Assembly: GCF_036010665.1 (NCBI RefSeq)
Contig: NZ_CP108581.1
Location: 3,639,501-3,703,500, forward strand
From: Microbispora sp. NBC_01189
GTDB lineage: Bacteria; Actinomycetota; Actinomycetes; Streptosporangiales; Streptosporangiaceae
Reading direction: 5' to 3'
Length of the DNA: 64,000 nucleotides
The translations under genes were made by a program, and so were the position numbers. A model generated the notes under the pieces. It was given only the letters and a program-made list of their open reading frames with translations, did not search any database and was not told the origin of the DNA. Position 1 is the stretch's first letter; every line of letters begins with the position of its first letter. Below, one piece after another: positions 57,194 through 64,000 of the stretch.

Positions 57194-57493
57194 TCACCCC
57201 TCCGTGCCCAGCTCCGTGCCCGGCTCTGGGCCCGAGTCGCGCAGCGCCGCGAGTTCGTCCTCGTACGCCTGGCCGATGCCCTCCAGGAACTCCAGCGCGG
57301 CCCTGGCCTCGTCCTCGTCGATCTTCGACAGCGCGAAACCGACGTGGATGAGGACCCAGTCGCCGGGCCGCAGCGGCTGACCGTCGAGCAGGTCGATGTT
57401 GACGGCCCGGCGGACCCCGCTCACGTCGACCTTGGCGAGGTCAGTCCGATCGGACGGGATCTCCACGATCTCGCCCGGAATCCCCAGGCACAT
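57194..57493 (-). CDS. hypC: Hydrogenase maturation chaperone HypC
   Basis: A 99-residue HypC/HybG chaperone with the obligatory MCLGIPGEIVEI start, whose Cys2 binds the iron precursor, and the OB-fold core GVRRAVNIDLLDGQPLRPGDWVLIHVGFALSKID. The family is usually 75-85 residues; the extra C-terminal tail is acidic with a GPEPGTELGTEG repeat. It overlaps hypA by 53 bases in a different frame. Confidence 0.95.
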   Translation of the reverse strand: MCLGIPGEIVEIPSDRTDLAKVDVSGVRRAVNIDLLDGQPLRPGDWVLIHVGFALSKIDEDEARAALEFLEGIGQAYEDELAALRDSGPEPGTELGTEG

Positions 57494-57833
57494 GGGCCGC
57501 CTCCACCACTTGGACCGACTCCAGGACGAGGCGGTCCCCGCCCTCGCTGTCGATGTCGATGCCCCCGCACTCGCCGCAGATCGTCATCGGGTCGTCGCAC
57601 AGGGCGGTGTGCCCGCAGCCCCGGCAGATGAGCCGGACGGGCTCGACGACCAGGTCGAGCGCCGCCCCTTCGGCCACCGTGCCGGTGGCGGCGAGGCCGA
57701 ACGCCTGCGCCAGGATCGCGGGGGAGATGCGGAGCAGGGCGCCCGCCCGCACCCGGGCCCGGCGCACCCGTCTGCCCCTCGCGCGATTCTCCACGGCGTC
57801 GAGAACGGCCTCGGCGATCCCGAACTCGTGCAT
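57441..57833 (-). CDS. hypA: Hydrogenase nickel incorporation protein HypA
   Basis: A 130-residue HypA that hands nickel to the hydrogenase large subunit. ATG 57833 is chosen because it gives MHEFGIAEAVLDAV with the nickel-binding His2; an ATG at 57842 would add three residues before it. The zinc site has CRGCG and CGECG. The C terminus is longer than the usual 113-117 residues because the frame continues 53 bases into hypC, ending in an unusual GDSGRDRGDPVRSD. Confidence 0.93.
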   Translation of the reverse strand: MHEFGIAEAVLDAVENRARGRRVRRARVRAGALLRISPAILAQAFGLAATGTVAEGAALDLVVEPVRLICRGCGHTALCDDPMTICGECGGIDIDSEGGDRLVLESVQVVEAAHVPGDSGRDRGDPVRSD

Positions 57834-57838
57834 CGCCG

Positions 57839-58474
57839 TCATGCCCCCCCGACCTGCGGGCCCTCGTCGGCGGGGGCCGGGCCGAACGCTCCTCCGCTGA
57901 CACCGATCAGCAGGTGGGCCGCCACCAGCGAGTGCCGCAGGGCCTCCTCGCGCGGCGCGTCCGCACGCTCCCAGCGGGCCGTGTTGTGCACCTCGACCCT
58001 CAGCCTGACCAGCCCGTACGGTCCGGACAGCCGCTCGGCGGAGACCCGCATCTCCGCGTCGATCGGCTGGTGCTCGCAGATGACGCGGCCCGTCCGCTCA
58101 CCGCTCGGGGCGATGATCGGCTCGATCTCCCGGCCCCCGGGCACGTGGACCTCGATCGTGCGCCGCCCGCCCGTCAGGGGCACGGTGGCCCGGGTCTCCC
58201 GCTCGACGGCCTCGTCGAAGCCGAGGTAGTCGTGCCCGCCGACGGTCAGCTTCGGCACCGGCCAGTAGCCGTCGTCCTCCTCCCGCTCCACCGTCCTGCA
58301 CCTGACGTGCAGGAACCGCAGTCGCAGGTCGATCGTCGCGTCCGGGTCCGCCTCCAGGAGGCACTCGGTCCCGCCGGCCGACGGCTCGCCGGGGAAACCC
58401 GGCGGCACGAGCACACCGAACTGCCAGCGCATGTGGTGCTCCACCGGCGCCTTCATCGGGCCCGCCTCTTTCAC
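57839..58474 (-). CDS. Unknown protein within the hydrogenase maturation operon
   Basis: A 211-residue soluble protein I do not recognise. It has a beta-rich pattern: FGVLVPPGFPG, LRLRFLHVRCRTVERE, YWPVPKLTVGGHDYLGFDEA, RRTIEVHVPGGREIEPI, VRLRVEVHNTARWERADAPR and a C-terminal AAHLLIGVSGGAFGP. Two separated Cys residues are present. Its GTG overlaps the stop of the HypC/HupF-like gene (GTGA) and its stop is 5 bases before hypA, so it is firmly part of the operon and probably works in hydrogenase assembly (inference). Confidence 0.75.
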   Translation of the reverse strand: MKEAGPMKAPVEHHMRWQFGVLVPPGFPGEPSAGGTECLLEADPDATIDLRLRFLHVRCRTVEREEDDGYWPVPKLTVGGHDYLGFDEAVERETRATVPLTGGRRTIEVHVPGGREIEPIIAPSGERTGRVICEHQPIDAEMRVSAERLSGPYGLVRLRVEVHNTARWERADAPREEALRHSLVAAHLLIGVSGGAFGPAPADEGPQVGGA

Positions 58475-58710
58475 GAGCGCCTCCGTTCACCGGGGACCTC
58501 ACCGGGCACCTCACCGGGGACCACGGCGATGGCCTCCTTGGCGTGGACCAGCACGACGTCGCCCGGCCGGACGTCCACCAGGGCGACGCTCACCACCTCC
58601 CGGCCGCGGCCGGTGTCGGCGAGCGCGAGGCCGGCGCCGAGGAGCCGTACGACGGTGACCGCGACCGCCTCGTCCGAGCAGGTGACACACGTCTCGTCGC
58701 GGCAGTTCAT
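58471..58710 (-). CDS. HypC/HupF-like hydrogenase assembly protein
   Basis: A 79-residue second member of the HypC/HupF family. Instead of MCLGIP it begins MNCRDETCVTCSDEAVAV, a Cys-rich variant, followed by the OB-fold part REVVSVALVDVRPGDVVLVHAKEAIAVV. Such variants occur in actinobacterial hydrogenase clusters (from memory). The C terminus has a VPGEVPGE repeat from a 12-bp tandem duplication. GGGGGG precedes ATG 58710. It heads the operon hupF-like, unknown, hypA, hypC, hypD, hypE. Confidence 0.85.
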   Translation of the reverse strand: MNCRDETCVTCSDEAVAVTVVRLLGAGLALADTGRGREVVSVALVDVRPGDVVLVHAKEAIAVVPGEVPGEVPGERRRS

Positions 58711-58823
58711 GAAGCCCCCCGAAAGCCCCGAAGCCCCCGAAAGACGACCGTACGCCGCCCTGGGTCGGCGGAAATCAAAGGAAGTCGGTGATTGCGTAAA
58801 GGTCGGTGAAGTCCTGGAACGCG

Positions 58824-58855
58824 CCGACGGCCCCGGCGTGTGCCGGGGCCGTCGG
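58824..58855 (-). terminator. Strong terminator hairpin after the GlsB gene
   Basis: A perfect 14-bp stem, CCGACGGCCCCGGC with GCCGGGGCCGTCGG, around GTGT, 18 bases after the stop of the GlsB-type gene on the minus strand. There is no T tract, as is common in high-GC actinomycetes. It separates that gene from the hydrogenase maturation operon. Confidence 0.8.
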
Positions 58856-58873
58856 GGAAGGCGTCGGGTAGGC

Positions 58874-59146
58874 CTATCCGACGCTTCTGCGCCGGTAGAC
58901 GGCCACGGCGGCGACGACGCCCAGGGCCGCCAGCGCCACCTGGATGATCAGTTCCAGCCAGTTGATGCCGCGGGTGTTCCCCACTCCGAGGCCTCGCGCG
59001 ATCGCCGTGCCGATGAGGGCGGCGATGACGCCGATCACCATGGTCAGCCAGATCGGGATGGCCTGACGTCCGGGCACGACCAGCCGACCGAGAGCGCCGA
59101 TGATGAGTCCGATGATTATGGCGGAGATGATGCCGCTTACGGCCAT
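58874..59146 (-). CDS. GlsB/YeaQ/YmgE-family stress membrane protein
   Basis: A 90-residue protein with three hydrophobic helices: ISAIIIGLIIGALGRLVVPG, IPIWLTMVIGVIAALIGTAIA and LELIIQVALAALGVVAAVAV, ending in YRRRSVG. The GALGRLVVPGRQ loop is the family signature. Members are small general-stress proteins of unknown action. AGGAGG stands 8 bases before ATG 59146. Confidence 0.93.
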   Translation of the reverse strand: MAVSGIISAIIIGLIIGALGRLVVPGRQAIPIWLTMVIGVIAALIGTAIARGLGVGNTRGINWLELIIQVALAALGVVAAVAVYRRRSVG

Positions 59147-59221
59147 GCTGCCATCCTCCTCTAGTTCGGCTGCCCACCTTCTGCCCATTTCGGGTGATTT
59201 GACACCTTTTGGGCTGTTGTG

Positions 59222-59884
59222 TCAGGTGGGACCCACGACATGGTTCTCCCAGGCCCATGCGGCGATCTCGACGCGGTTGCGCACCCCGAGCTTGGCCTGG
59301 ATGCCCGACACATGGGTCTTGACCGTACTGAGCGAGATGAACAGCTCAGTGGCGATCTCCTGGTTGGTACGGCCCCGCGCGACGGCCCGAACGACCTCGA
59401 TCTCCCGGTTCGAGAGGGGATGATCCAGCCGGGCGGCCGGATGAGTGGTCCAGTGGGTGGTCAGGTGGCGCAGCAGTCGCAGGGTGACGGAGGGGGAGAC
59501 GAGGGCGTCCCCGGCCTGCGCGGCCCGCACGGCCTCCACCAGCAGGGCGGGGCCGCAGTCCTTCAGCACGAAGCCCACCGCGCCCGCCCGCAGCGCGCCG
59601 TACACGTACTCGTCCAGGTCGAAGGTCGTGACCACGACCACCTTGAGCGGCTCGGGGACTCCCGGGCCGGACAGGAGACGGGTGACCTCGATGCCGTCGA
59701 GCCTGGGCATCCGCACGTCGACCAGGCACACGTCCGGCCGCAGCCGCCGGGCCAGTTCGACGGCCTCGGCGCCGTCGGCCGCCTCGGCGACCACCTCGAT
59801 GTCGGGCTGGTCCTCCAGGATCAGCCGCAGGCCGCCGCGTACCATCGCCTGGTCGTCGGCCACCAGGACTCTGATCGTCGTCAC
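59222..59884 (-). CDS. NarL-family response regulator
   Basis: A 220-residue regulator. Receiver domain with acidic pocket D10-D11, phosphoacceptor D56 in CLVDVRMPR and Lys in FVLKDCG; LuxR-type helix-turn-helix at about 155-215 (LSNREIEVVRAVARGRTNQEIA, STVKTHVSGIQAKL). The GTG start overlaps the stop of the histidine kinase gene as GTGA, so the two are coupled. Confidence 0.95.
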   Translation of the reverse strand: MTTIRVLVADDQAMVRGGLRLILEDQPDIEVVAEAADGAEAVELARRLRPDVCLVDVRMPRLDGIEVTRLLSGPGVPEPLKVVVVTTFDLDEYVYGALRAGAVGFVLKDCGPALLVEAVRAAQAGDALVSPSVTLRLLRHLTTHWTTHPAARLDHPLSNREIEVVRAVARGRTNQEIATELFISLSTVKTHVSGIQAKLGVRNRVEIAAWAWENHVVGPT

Positions 59885-61113
59885 CTGTCGCGCCGGAGGC
59901 CCGGGTGAGGCGCGGGCAGGGTGGCGAGCACCGACCAGCCGGATCCGGGCCGCGGCCCGGCCCGCAACGTGCCGCCGAGCGCCTCGACCCGCTCACGCAT
60001 CCCGAGCAGGCCGTATCCTCCACGCGATCCCCCACGTGTTCCCCCACGTGTTCCCCCGCCCGGCCCTGGCGGCGCGTCGTCGGTGACCTCCACGACGACG
60101 ACGTCCCGGTCCCGTTCGACGCTGACCGTGACCGCACGGGCCTGCGGCGCGTGGCGCGCGATGTTGGTCAGTGACTCCTGCACCACCCGGTAGACCGTGG
60201 AGGCCACCTCGGGCGGCCACGCGGCCGTCTCCTCCTCGCGCGGCAGCCGCAGGCGCACCGGGTGGCCCCCGGCCTCGAAGCGCCCGACCAGGTCGCCGAG
60301 CCTTTCGGGCCCGGTGACGGCCGCGCCGTCGCGGGAGCCGCTCGCCGCACCCTCGGCGACGCGCAGCAGGCCGACGACGCGTCGCATCGCGGCCAGCGCG
60401 TCGGACCCGGCCGCCTCGATCTGGCCCAGGGCGTCGCCCGCCTTCTCGGGGCTCCGGCGCGCGACGAGCCGGGCGGCCTGTGCCTGCACCACGATGCCGG
60501 TGACGTGGTGGGCGACGACGTCGTGCAACTCCCGGGCCAGCGCCAGCCGTTCGGCCTGGCGCACCGCCTCCGCGACGGCCCGCCTGCGGGCGTCGAGCAG
60601 CCGCGGGGACAGCCCGGCCACGACGGCGGCGGCCCAGGTCGTGACGTTCATCGCGGTGACCGACGGCACCCCGGCGGCGACCGTGTGCGCGGTCAGCAGG
60701 CTGCCGACGGCCACGGCCAGCCCGCCGGCCGCCACGCCGCAGGCCGTACGGACCGGCAGTCTCCTGACCGCCGCGGCGACCAGCACGGCCAGGCCGAGGG
60801 CCATCCCGGGCCCGGGCTCGGCGGGCAGATCGGCGAACCTGGCGGCCAGGACGGCGGTCGCCGCCACGGCCAGGCCCGCCACCGCCGCCCATGCCCGGTC
60901 GCGCCGCCGCGCCAGGGCGATGACGCAGACCACGGCGCCCGCGGCGCAGTCGAACCGCCAGTAGCCGCCACCCCAGCTGCCGGCGATGAGGGAGGCCCAG
61001 AAGGCGAGGACCACGACGAACACGGCGCCCAGCGCGGCGTCGGCCGCCCGTCTCCGGACCCGCCCCCCGCCCCTGTACTCCCCGCTCCCGTACTCCCCGG
61101 CTTCGAAAAACAC
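59881..61113 (-). CDS. NarL-type (HisKA_3) sensor histidine kinase
   Basis: A 410-residue sensor kinase. About five hydrophobic segments fill residues 30-200, with no large extracellular domain. The dimerisation segment ALARELHDVVAHHVTGIVVQAQAAR carries the phospho-His, followed by the HATPase N box (VVQESLTNIARHA) and G box (GYGLLGMRERVEALGG). An in-frame 12-bp repeat before the G box codes GGTRGGTRGGSRGG. GTG 61113 is taken as start; the frame is open further but would run into the divergent gene. Confidence 0.9.
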   Translation of the reverse strand: MFFEAGEYGSGEYRGGGRVRRRAADAALGAVFVVVLAFWASLIAGSWGGGYWRFDCAAGAVVCVIALARRRDRAWAAVAGLAVAATAVLAARFADLPAEPGPGMALGLAVLVAAAVRRLPVRTACGVAAGGLAVAVGSLLTAHTVAAGVPSVTAMNVTTWAAAVVAGLSPRLLDARRRAVAEAVRQAERLALARELHDVVAHHVTGIVVQAQAARLVARRSPEKAGDALGQIEAAGSDALAAMRRVVGLLRVAEGAASGSRDGAAVTGPERLGDLVGRFEAGGHPVRLRLPREEETAAWPPEVASTVYRVVQESLTNIARHAPQARAVTVSVERDRDVVVVEVTDDAPPGPGGGTRGGTRGGSRGGYGLLGMRERVEALGGTLRAGPRPGSGWSVLATLPAPHPGLRRDR

Positions 61114-61234
61114 AGGCCCGAGGCTATGAGATCGGCGGCCCGGGCAGAACCGGCCGAAAGTACGGTCCCGTGCCGCGCGATTCCCGCTTGCGGCCGATGC
61201 CGGAGCCGTACGGGTCCGCGCAGGATGCGGCTTC

Positions 61235-62254
61235 ATGCGACCTTCTCCGGAAACTTCTCCGGCAATTCCTCCGACAACTTCTCCGGGACACACGCGACGT
61301 GAGCGCATCACCGCGCTCGACGTGGTGCGCGGCGTCGCGCTGTGCGGGATCCTGCTCGCCAACGTCAAACCCATCTCCCACACCGGAGACCTCTGGCGGG
61401 CGGCCGAGCCGGCGACCCCCGACGACGCCTGGATGGGCCTGCTCGTCGAGCAGCGTTTCTACCCGATCTTCTCGCTGCTGTTCGGCGTCGGGTTCTCGCT
61501 GCTGCTGGAGTCGGCCGCCGCCCGGGTGGCACGGCCGAGGGTGATCCTGCTGCGCCGGCTCCTCGTGCTGCTCGCGGCCGGGCTGGCGCACTTCTTCCTG
61601 CTCTGGCACGGCGACATCCTGAGCACGTACGCCGTCGTCGGCCTGCTGATCCTGCTGCCCTCGACCTGGCTCCCGCGCCGGGTGGTCGCCGGGCTCGCCC
61701 CCGCGCTCGTCGCGGTGTCGCTCTTCCTCGGCGGGGAGAGGTTCACCCTGGTCGCGGGGTTGTTCCTGCTGGGCTCCGCGCTGACCCGATACGGCGTGAC
61801 GGCCCGGATCGAGCGGTCCACCCGGGTTCCGGCGCTGCTCGGGCCGGCCTTCGCGGTCGCGGCGGCGCCCGCGCTGTGGTGGTCGGCCGGCCAGGAGGGC
61901 GGCGACCCCGACTTCGGGCGGGCGCTCGCCCTCTCCGGGCTGCTGCTCGCGGGGGTCTACGTCTGCGCCCTGCTCGTGCTGCTGCGGACGCCGCTCCGGC
62001 CGGCGCTGCGGGCCGTCTTCGCGCCGCTCGGCCGGATGGCGCTGACCAACTACCTGACCGCGACCGTCCTCGTCCTGCTGGCCGCCCGCCTCTGCGGGTG
62101 CTCGCCGGAGGCCTGGTCCTCGGCGAGGGTGGCACTGACCTCGGCCGGCATCCTCGCCGTCCAGTGGCTGTGGTCCGTGCTCTGGCTGCGCGCGCACCGG
62201 TACGGACCGCTGGAGTGGCTGTGGCGGTGGGCCACCTGGGGCCGCCGGCCCTGA
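61235..62254 (+). CDS. DUF418-domain membrane protein
   Basis: A 339-residue membrane protein: [21 protein letters not shown] at the start, then about 8 helices, [18 protein letters not shown], and the DUF418 C-terminal core [17 protein letters not shown] with [22 protein letters not shown]. The family resembles acyltransferase-3-type membrane proteins; no activity is proven. The N-terminal 25 residues (Ser/Pro/Thr-rich) overlap a degenerate ACTTCTCCGG repeat (about 61240-61290), so the start could also lie downstream. Confidence 0.85.
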   Translation: MRPSPETSPAIPPTTSPGHTRRERITALDVVRGVALCGILLANVKPISHTGDLWRAAEPATPDDAWMGLLVEQRFYPIFSLLFGVGFSLLLESAAARVARPRVILLRRLLVLLAAGLAHFFLLWHGDILSTYAVVGLLILLPSTWLPRRVVAGLAPALVAVSLFLGGERFTLVAGLFLLGSALTRYGVTARIERSTRVPALLGPAFAVAAAPALWWSAGQEGGDPDFGRALALSGLLLAGVYVCALLVLLRTPLRPALRAVFAPLGRMALTNYLTATVLVLLAARLCGCSPEAWSSARVALTSAGILAVQWLWSVLWLRAHRYGPLEWLWRWATWGRRP

Positions 62255-62273
62255 ACGCGGTCAGGCACGGCTA

Positions 62274-63308
62274 TCAAACACGGGGTGGCGCGGTGCTCTC
62301 CCGTACGACGAGGGTGGTGGCGAGCTCGACGCGGTGCTGTTCGAGCGGCTCGCCGTCGGCGAGCGTGAGGACCATCCGCGCGGCGGTGGCCCCCATCTGC
62401 ACGAGCGGCTGCCGTACGGTCGTCATGGGCGGCCCGGCCCACTGGGTGAACGACAGGTCGTCGAACCCGATCACGCTGAGGTCTTCCGGGACGCGCAGCC
62501 CGGCCCGCCTGGCGGCCTCGTAGACGCCGAGCGCCTGCAGGTCGTTTGAGCAGAAGACGGCGGTCGGCGGGTCGGGCAGGCGCAGCAGCTCGGCGCCGTC
62601 GCGTAACCCGCCCTCCACGTAGAGGGTGCTGATCCTCAGGAGGGCGGGGTCCACGTACACGCCCGCCGCGTCCATCGCGGCCCGGAAGCCGTCGAGCCGG
62701 GCCCGGCAGCACGGCCACTGGGTGGGCCCGCTCAGCATGGCGATCCGGTGATGGCCCAGGTCGAGCAGGTGCCGAGTGGCGGCCATCCCGCCGCTCCAGT
62801 TGGTGGCCCCGACGGACGGCGTCTGGTGCAGCGGCTCGCCGGTCGGGTCCAGCACGACCAGGGGGATCGAACGGGTGGCGAGCTGGGACTGCTGCTGCAC
62901 GGTGAGCTCGGAGAAGACCGCCACGACCCCGGTGGGACGGCGGGCGAGCACCTGTTCGGTCCAGGCCCTGCCGGGGGTGAGCCTGCCCTGCATCTCGGTC
63001 AGCACCACGGCCAGCCCGCGCTCCCGCGCGACCTGCTCGACGCCCTGGATGATCTCCAGTGCCCACAGGCTCTCCAGGGCGTGGAAGACCAGTTCCAGGA
63101 TCGCGGCCGGCTCGCTGTCGCGCCGCCGGTAGCCGTGCTCCCGCAGCACCGCCTCCACCCGCTGCCGGGTGGCCAGGGCGACCCCGGCCTGCCCGTTGAG
63201 CACCCTCGACACGGTCGGCGGAGACACTCCCGCCAGATTGGCGATCTCGGCCAGAGTCGGCCGGTGCCGGGGAAGCTCCCCGCCGGGGGCCCGGTCGGTC
63301 GCGGTCAC
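62274..63308 (-). CDS. LacI-family transcriptional regulator
   Basis: A 344-residue repressor: helix-turn-helix and hinge TLAEIANLAGVSPPTVSRVLNGQAGVA, then a periplasmic-binding-like sensor domain (VAVFSELTVQQQ, LGHHRIAMLSGP, FCSNDLQALGVYEAARRAGLRVP, DLSVIGFDDL). The ligand is probably a sugar. The GTG start at 63308 is divergent from the phosphoribosyltransferase gene, 91 bases apart; its targets are not evident in the window. It is convergent with the DUF418 gene, 19 bases apart. Confidence 0.93.
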   Translation of the reverse strand: MTATDRAPGGELPRHRPTLAEIANLAGVSPPTVSRVLNGQAGVALATRQRVEAVLREHGYRRRDSEPAAILELVFHALESLWALEIIQGVEQVARERGLAVVLTEMQGRLTPGRAWTEQVLARRPTGVVAVFSELTVQQQSQLATRSIPLVVLDPTGEPLHQTPSVGATNWSGGMAATRHLLDLGHHRIAMLSGPTQWPCCRARLDGFRAAMDAAGVYVDPALLRISTLYVEGGLRDGAELLRLPDPPTAVFCSNDLQALGVYEAARRAGLRVPEDLSVIGFDDLSFTQWAGPPMTTVRQPLVQMGATAARMVLTLADGEPLEQHRVELATTLVVRESTAPPRV

Positions 63309-63399
63309 CGCCCTAGTATGCAGGACAGGCGATCAGGACTCACCCGCGACTCTCCCCGCCCGTCGTGGCCGCGTACCGTCGGTTTTGGGGGTGAATGTC

Positions 63400-64000
63400 G
63401 TGTTTGTGGATCGTCGTGACGCCGGGCTCCTCCTCGGCGAGCGCCTGCGTGACCTCCGTGACGCTCAGGACGGTGTGGGTGAGGTGGTCGTCGTCGGGCT
63501 GCCCCGCGGTGGGGTGCCCGTGGCGTTCCAGGTCGCCCGGGCCCTCGACGCCCCCCTGGACGTGATCCTCGTCCGCAAGCTGGGCGTGCCGTACCAGCCC
63601 GAGCTGGGGTTCGGCGCCATCGGCGAGGGCGGCGTGCGGGTGGTCAACCCCGACGTCGTACGGCTCGCCCGGCTCAGCGACGACGAGATGGCCGCCGTGG
63701 AACGCCGGGAGCGGGCCGAGCTGGAGCGCCGCGCCCGCCAGTTCCGCGGCGCCCGCGAGCCCGTCGACCTGGCCGGCCGTACGGTGATCGTGGTGGACGA
63801 CGGGATCGCGACGGGCGGGACGGCCCGCGCCGCCTGTCAGGTCGCCCGCGCGCACGGCGCGTCCCGGGTGGTGCTGGCGGTGCCGGTGGGCGCGCCCGAG
63901 ACGATCGCGAGCCTGCGCGGGGACGCCGACGAGATCGTCTGCCTGGACACCCCGGACCACTTCTACGCCATCGGCGCGTGGTACGAGGACTTCACCCAGA
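63400..64000 (+). CDS. Phosphoribosyltransferase-domain protein, 3' partial
   Basis: The gene runs off the right edge; about 200 residues are visible. It starts (M)FVDRRDAGLLLGERLRD, has VVVGLPRGGVPVAFQVARAL, ILVRKLGVPYQPELGFGAIG and the PRPP loop VIVVDDGIATGGTARAA, then CLDTPDHFYAIGAWY. This is the stand-alone or hydrolase-fused PRTase family of actinomycetes, of unproven substrate. GTG 63400 is chosen because GGGGGTGA lies at the right distance; GTG 63391 is also possible. Confidence 0.88.
   Translation, partial: MFVDRRDAGLLLGERLRDLRDAQDGVGEVVVVGLPRGGVPVAFQVARALDAPLDVILVRKLGVPYQPELGFGAIGEGGVRVVNPDVVRLARLSDDEMAAVERRERAELERRARQFRGAREPVDLAGRTVIVVDDGIATGGTARAACQVARAHGASRVVLAVPVGAPETIASLRGDADEIVCLDTPDHFYAIGAWYEDFTQ

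Noticed and set aside
58711-58823. Search for a hydrogenase subunit gene or protease upstream of the HupF-like gene
   Set aside because: The stretch is too short and only a terminator and the GlsB gene follow.
1-64000. Mobile elements or biosynthetic core enzymes
   Set aside because: No transposase, integrase, PKS, NRPS or terpene synthase motif was seen; the large BTAD and LuxR regulators have no cluster beside them in this window.

Overview
The window is chromosomal DNA of a high-GC actinomycete. Third codon positions are nearly all G or C, GTG starts are common and Shine-Dalgarno runs of the AAGGAG/GGAGG type precede most genes. The mix of gene families (BTAD and LuxR/AAA regulators, two PF04672-type methyltransferases, F420-type oxidoreductase, type II glutamine synthetase, rpmG-hadA-hadB-murB order) and the very frequent palindrome CGTACG suggest a member of Streptosporangiales, probably Streptosporangiaceae; that placement is inference. 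I saw no insertion sequence, prophage, CRISPR array or rRNA. Two tRNA genes and one degenerate gene remnant are present.

Layout. 1-10.6 kb: end of a DUF4407-type membrane protein overlapping a Ser/Thr kinase, a class A beta-lactamase, a bifunctional penicillin-binding protein, a STAS protein, a large BTAD/AAA regulator and a hemerythrin. 10.6-15.5 kb: lipoprotein, tRNA-Thr, tRNA-Met, rpmG, two MaoC-type dehydratases, murB, then a yybP-ykoY manganese riboswitch ahead of a TMEM165-type exporter. 15.5-25.5 kb: LuxR/AAA regulator, a 53-residue gene, deoC with two aldehyde dehydrogenase genes (the second truncated), a short Rho paralogue with a switch-like leader, LURP-one and PspC proteins, lipB. 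25.5-34 kb: a gene remnant, amino-acid/amine permease with a choline-kinase-like enzyme, methyltransferase, PfkB-like protein lacking its catalytic Asp, PfpI, DUF72, glnII. 34-38 kb: zinc uptake operon behind a Zur box. 38-48 kb: second methyltransferase, quinone oxidoreductase, a 950-residue protein with a buried PLP-enzyme-like core, a molybdopterin oxidoreductase, divergent ArsR/Old Yellow Enzyme pair, LLM oxidoreductase, TauE exporter.

48.3-52.5 kb is the most interesting region. It holds a PAS-GAF-SpoIIE phosphatase, two tandem cobalamin-binding proteins that both carry the Wx9EH signature of CarH/LitR-type light sensors, and a STAS anti-sigma-factor antagonist. The first two genes overlap by ATGA, and so do the last two. 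A perfect 10-bp inverted repeat lies upstream. I read this as a light- or B12-controlled partner-switching module without its own anti-sigma kinase.

52.5-58.7 kb is a hydrogenase maturation block: hypF converges on hypE, hypD, hypC, hypA, an unknown 211-residue protein and a second HypC/HupF-like protein. No hydrogenase structural gene is in the window. 58.8-64 kb: GlsB membrane protein, a two-component pair, a DUF418 membrane protein, a LacI regulator and the start of a phosphoribosyltransferase. Short tandem repeats of 12-17 bp recur at gene ends, in leaders and in frame inside genes throughout the window.
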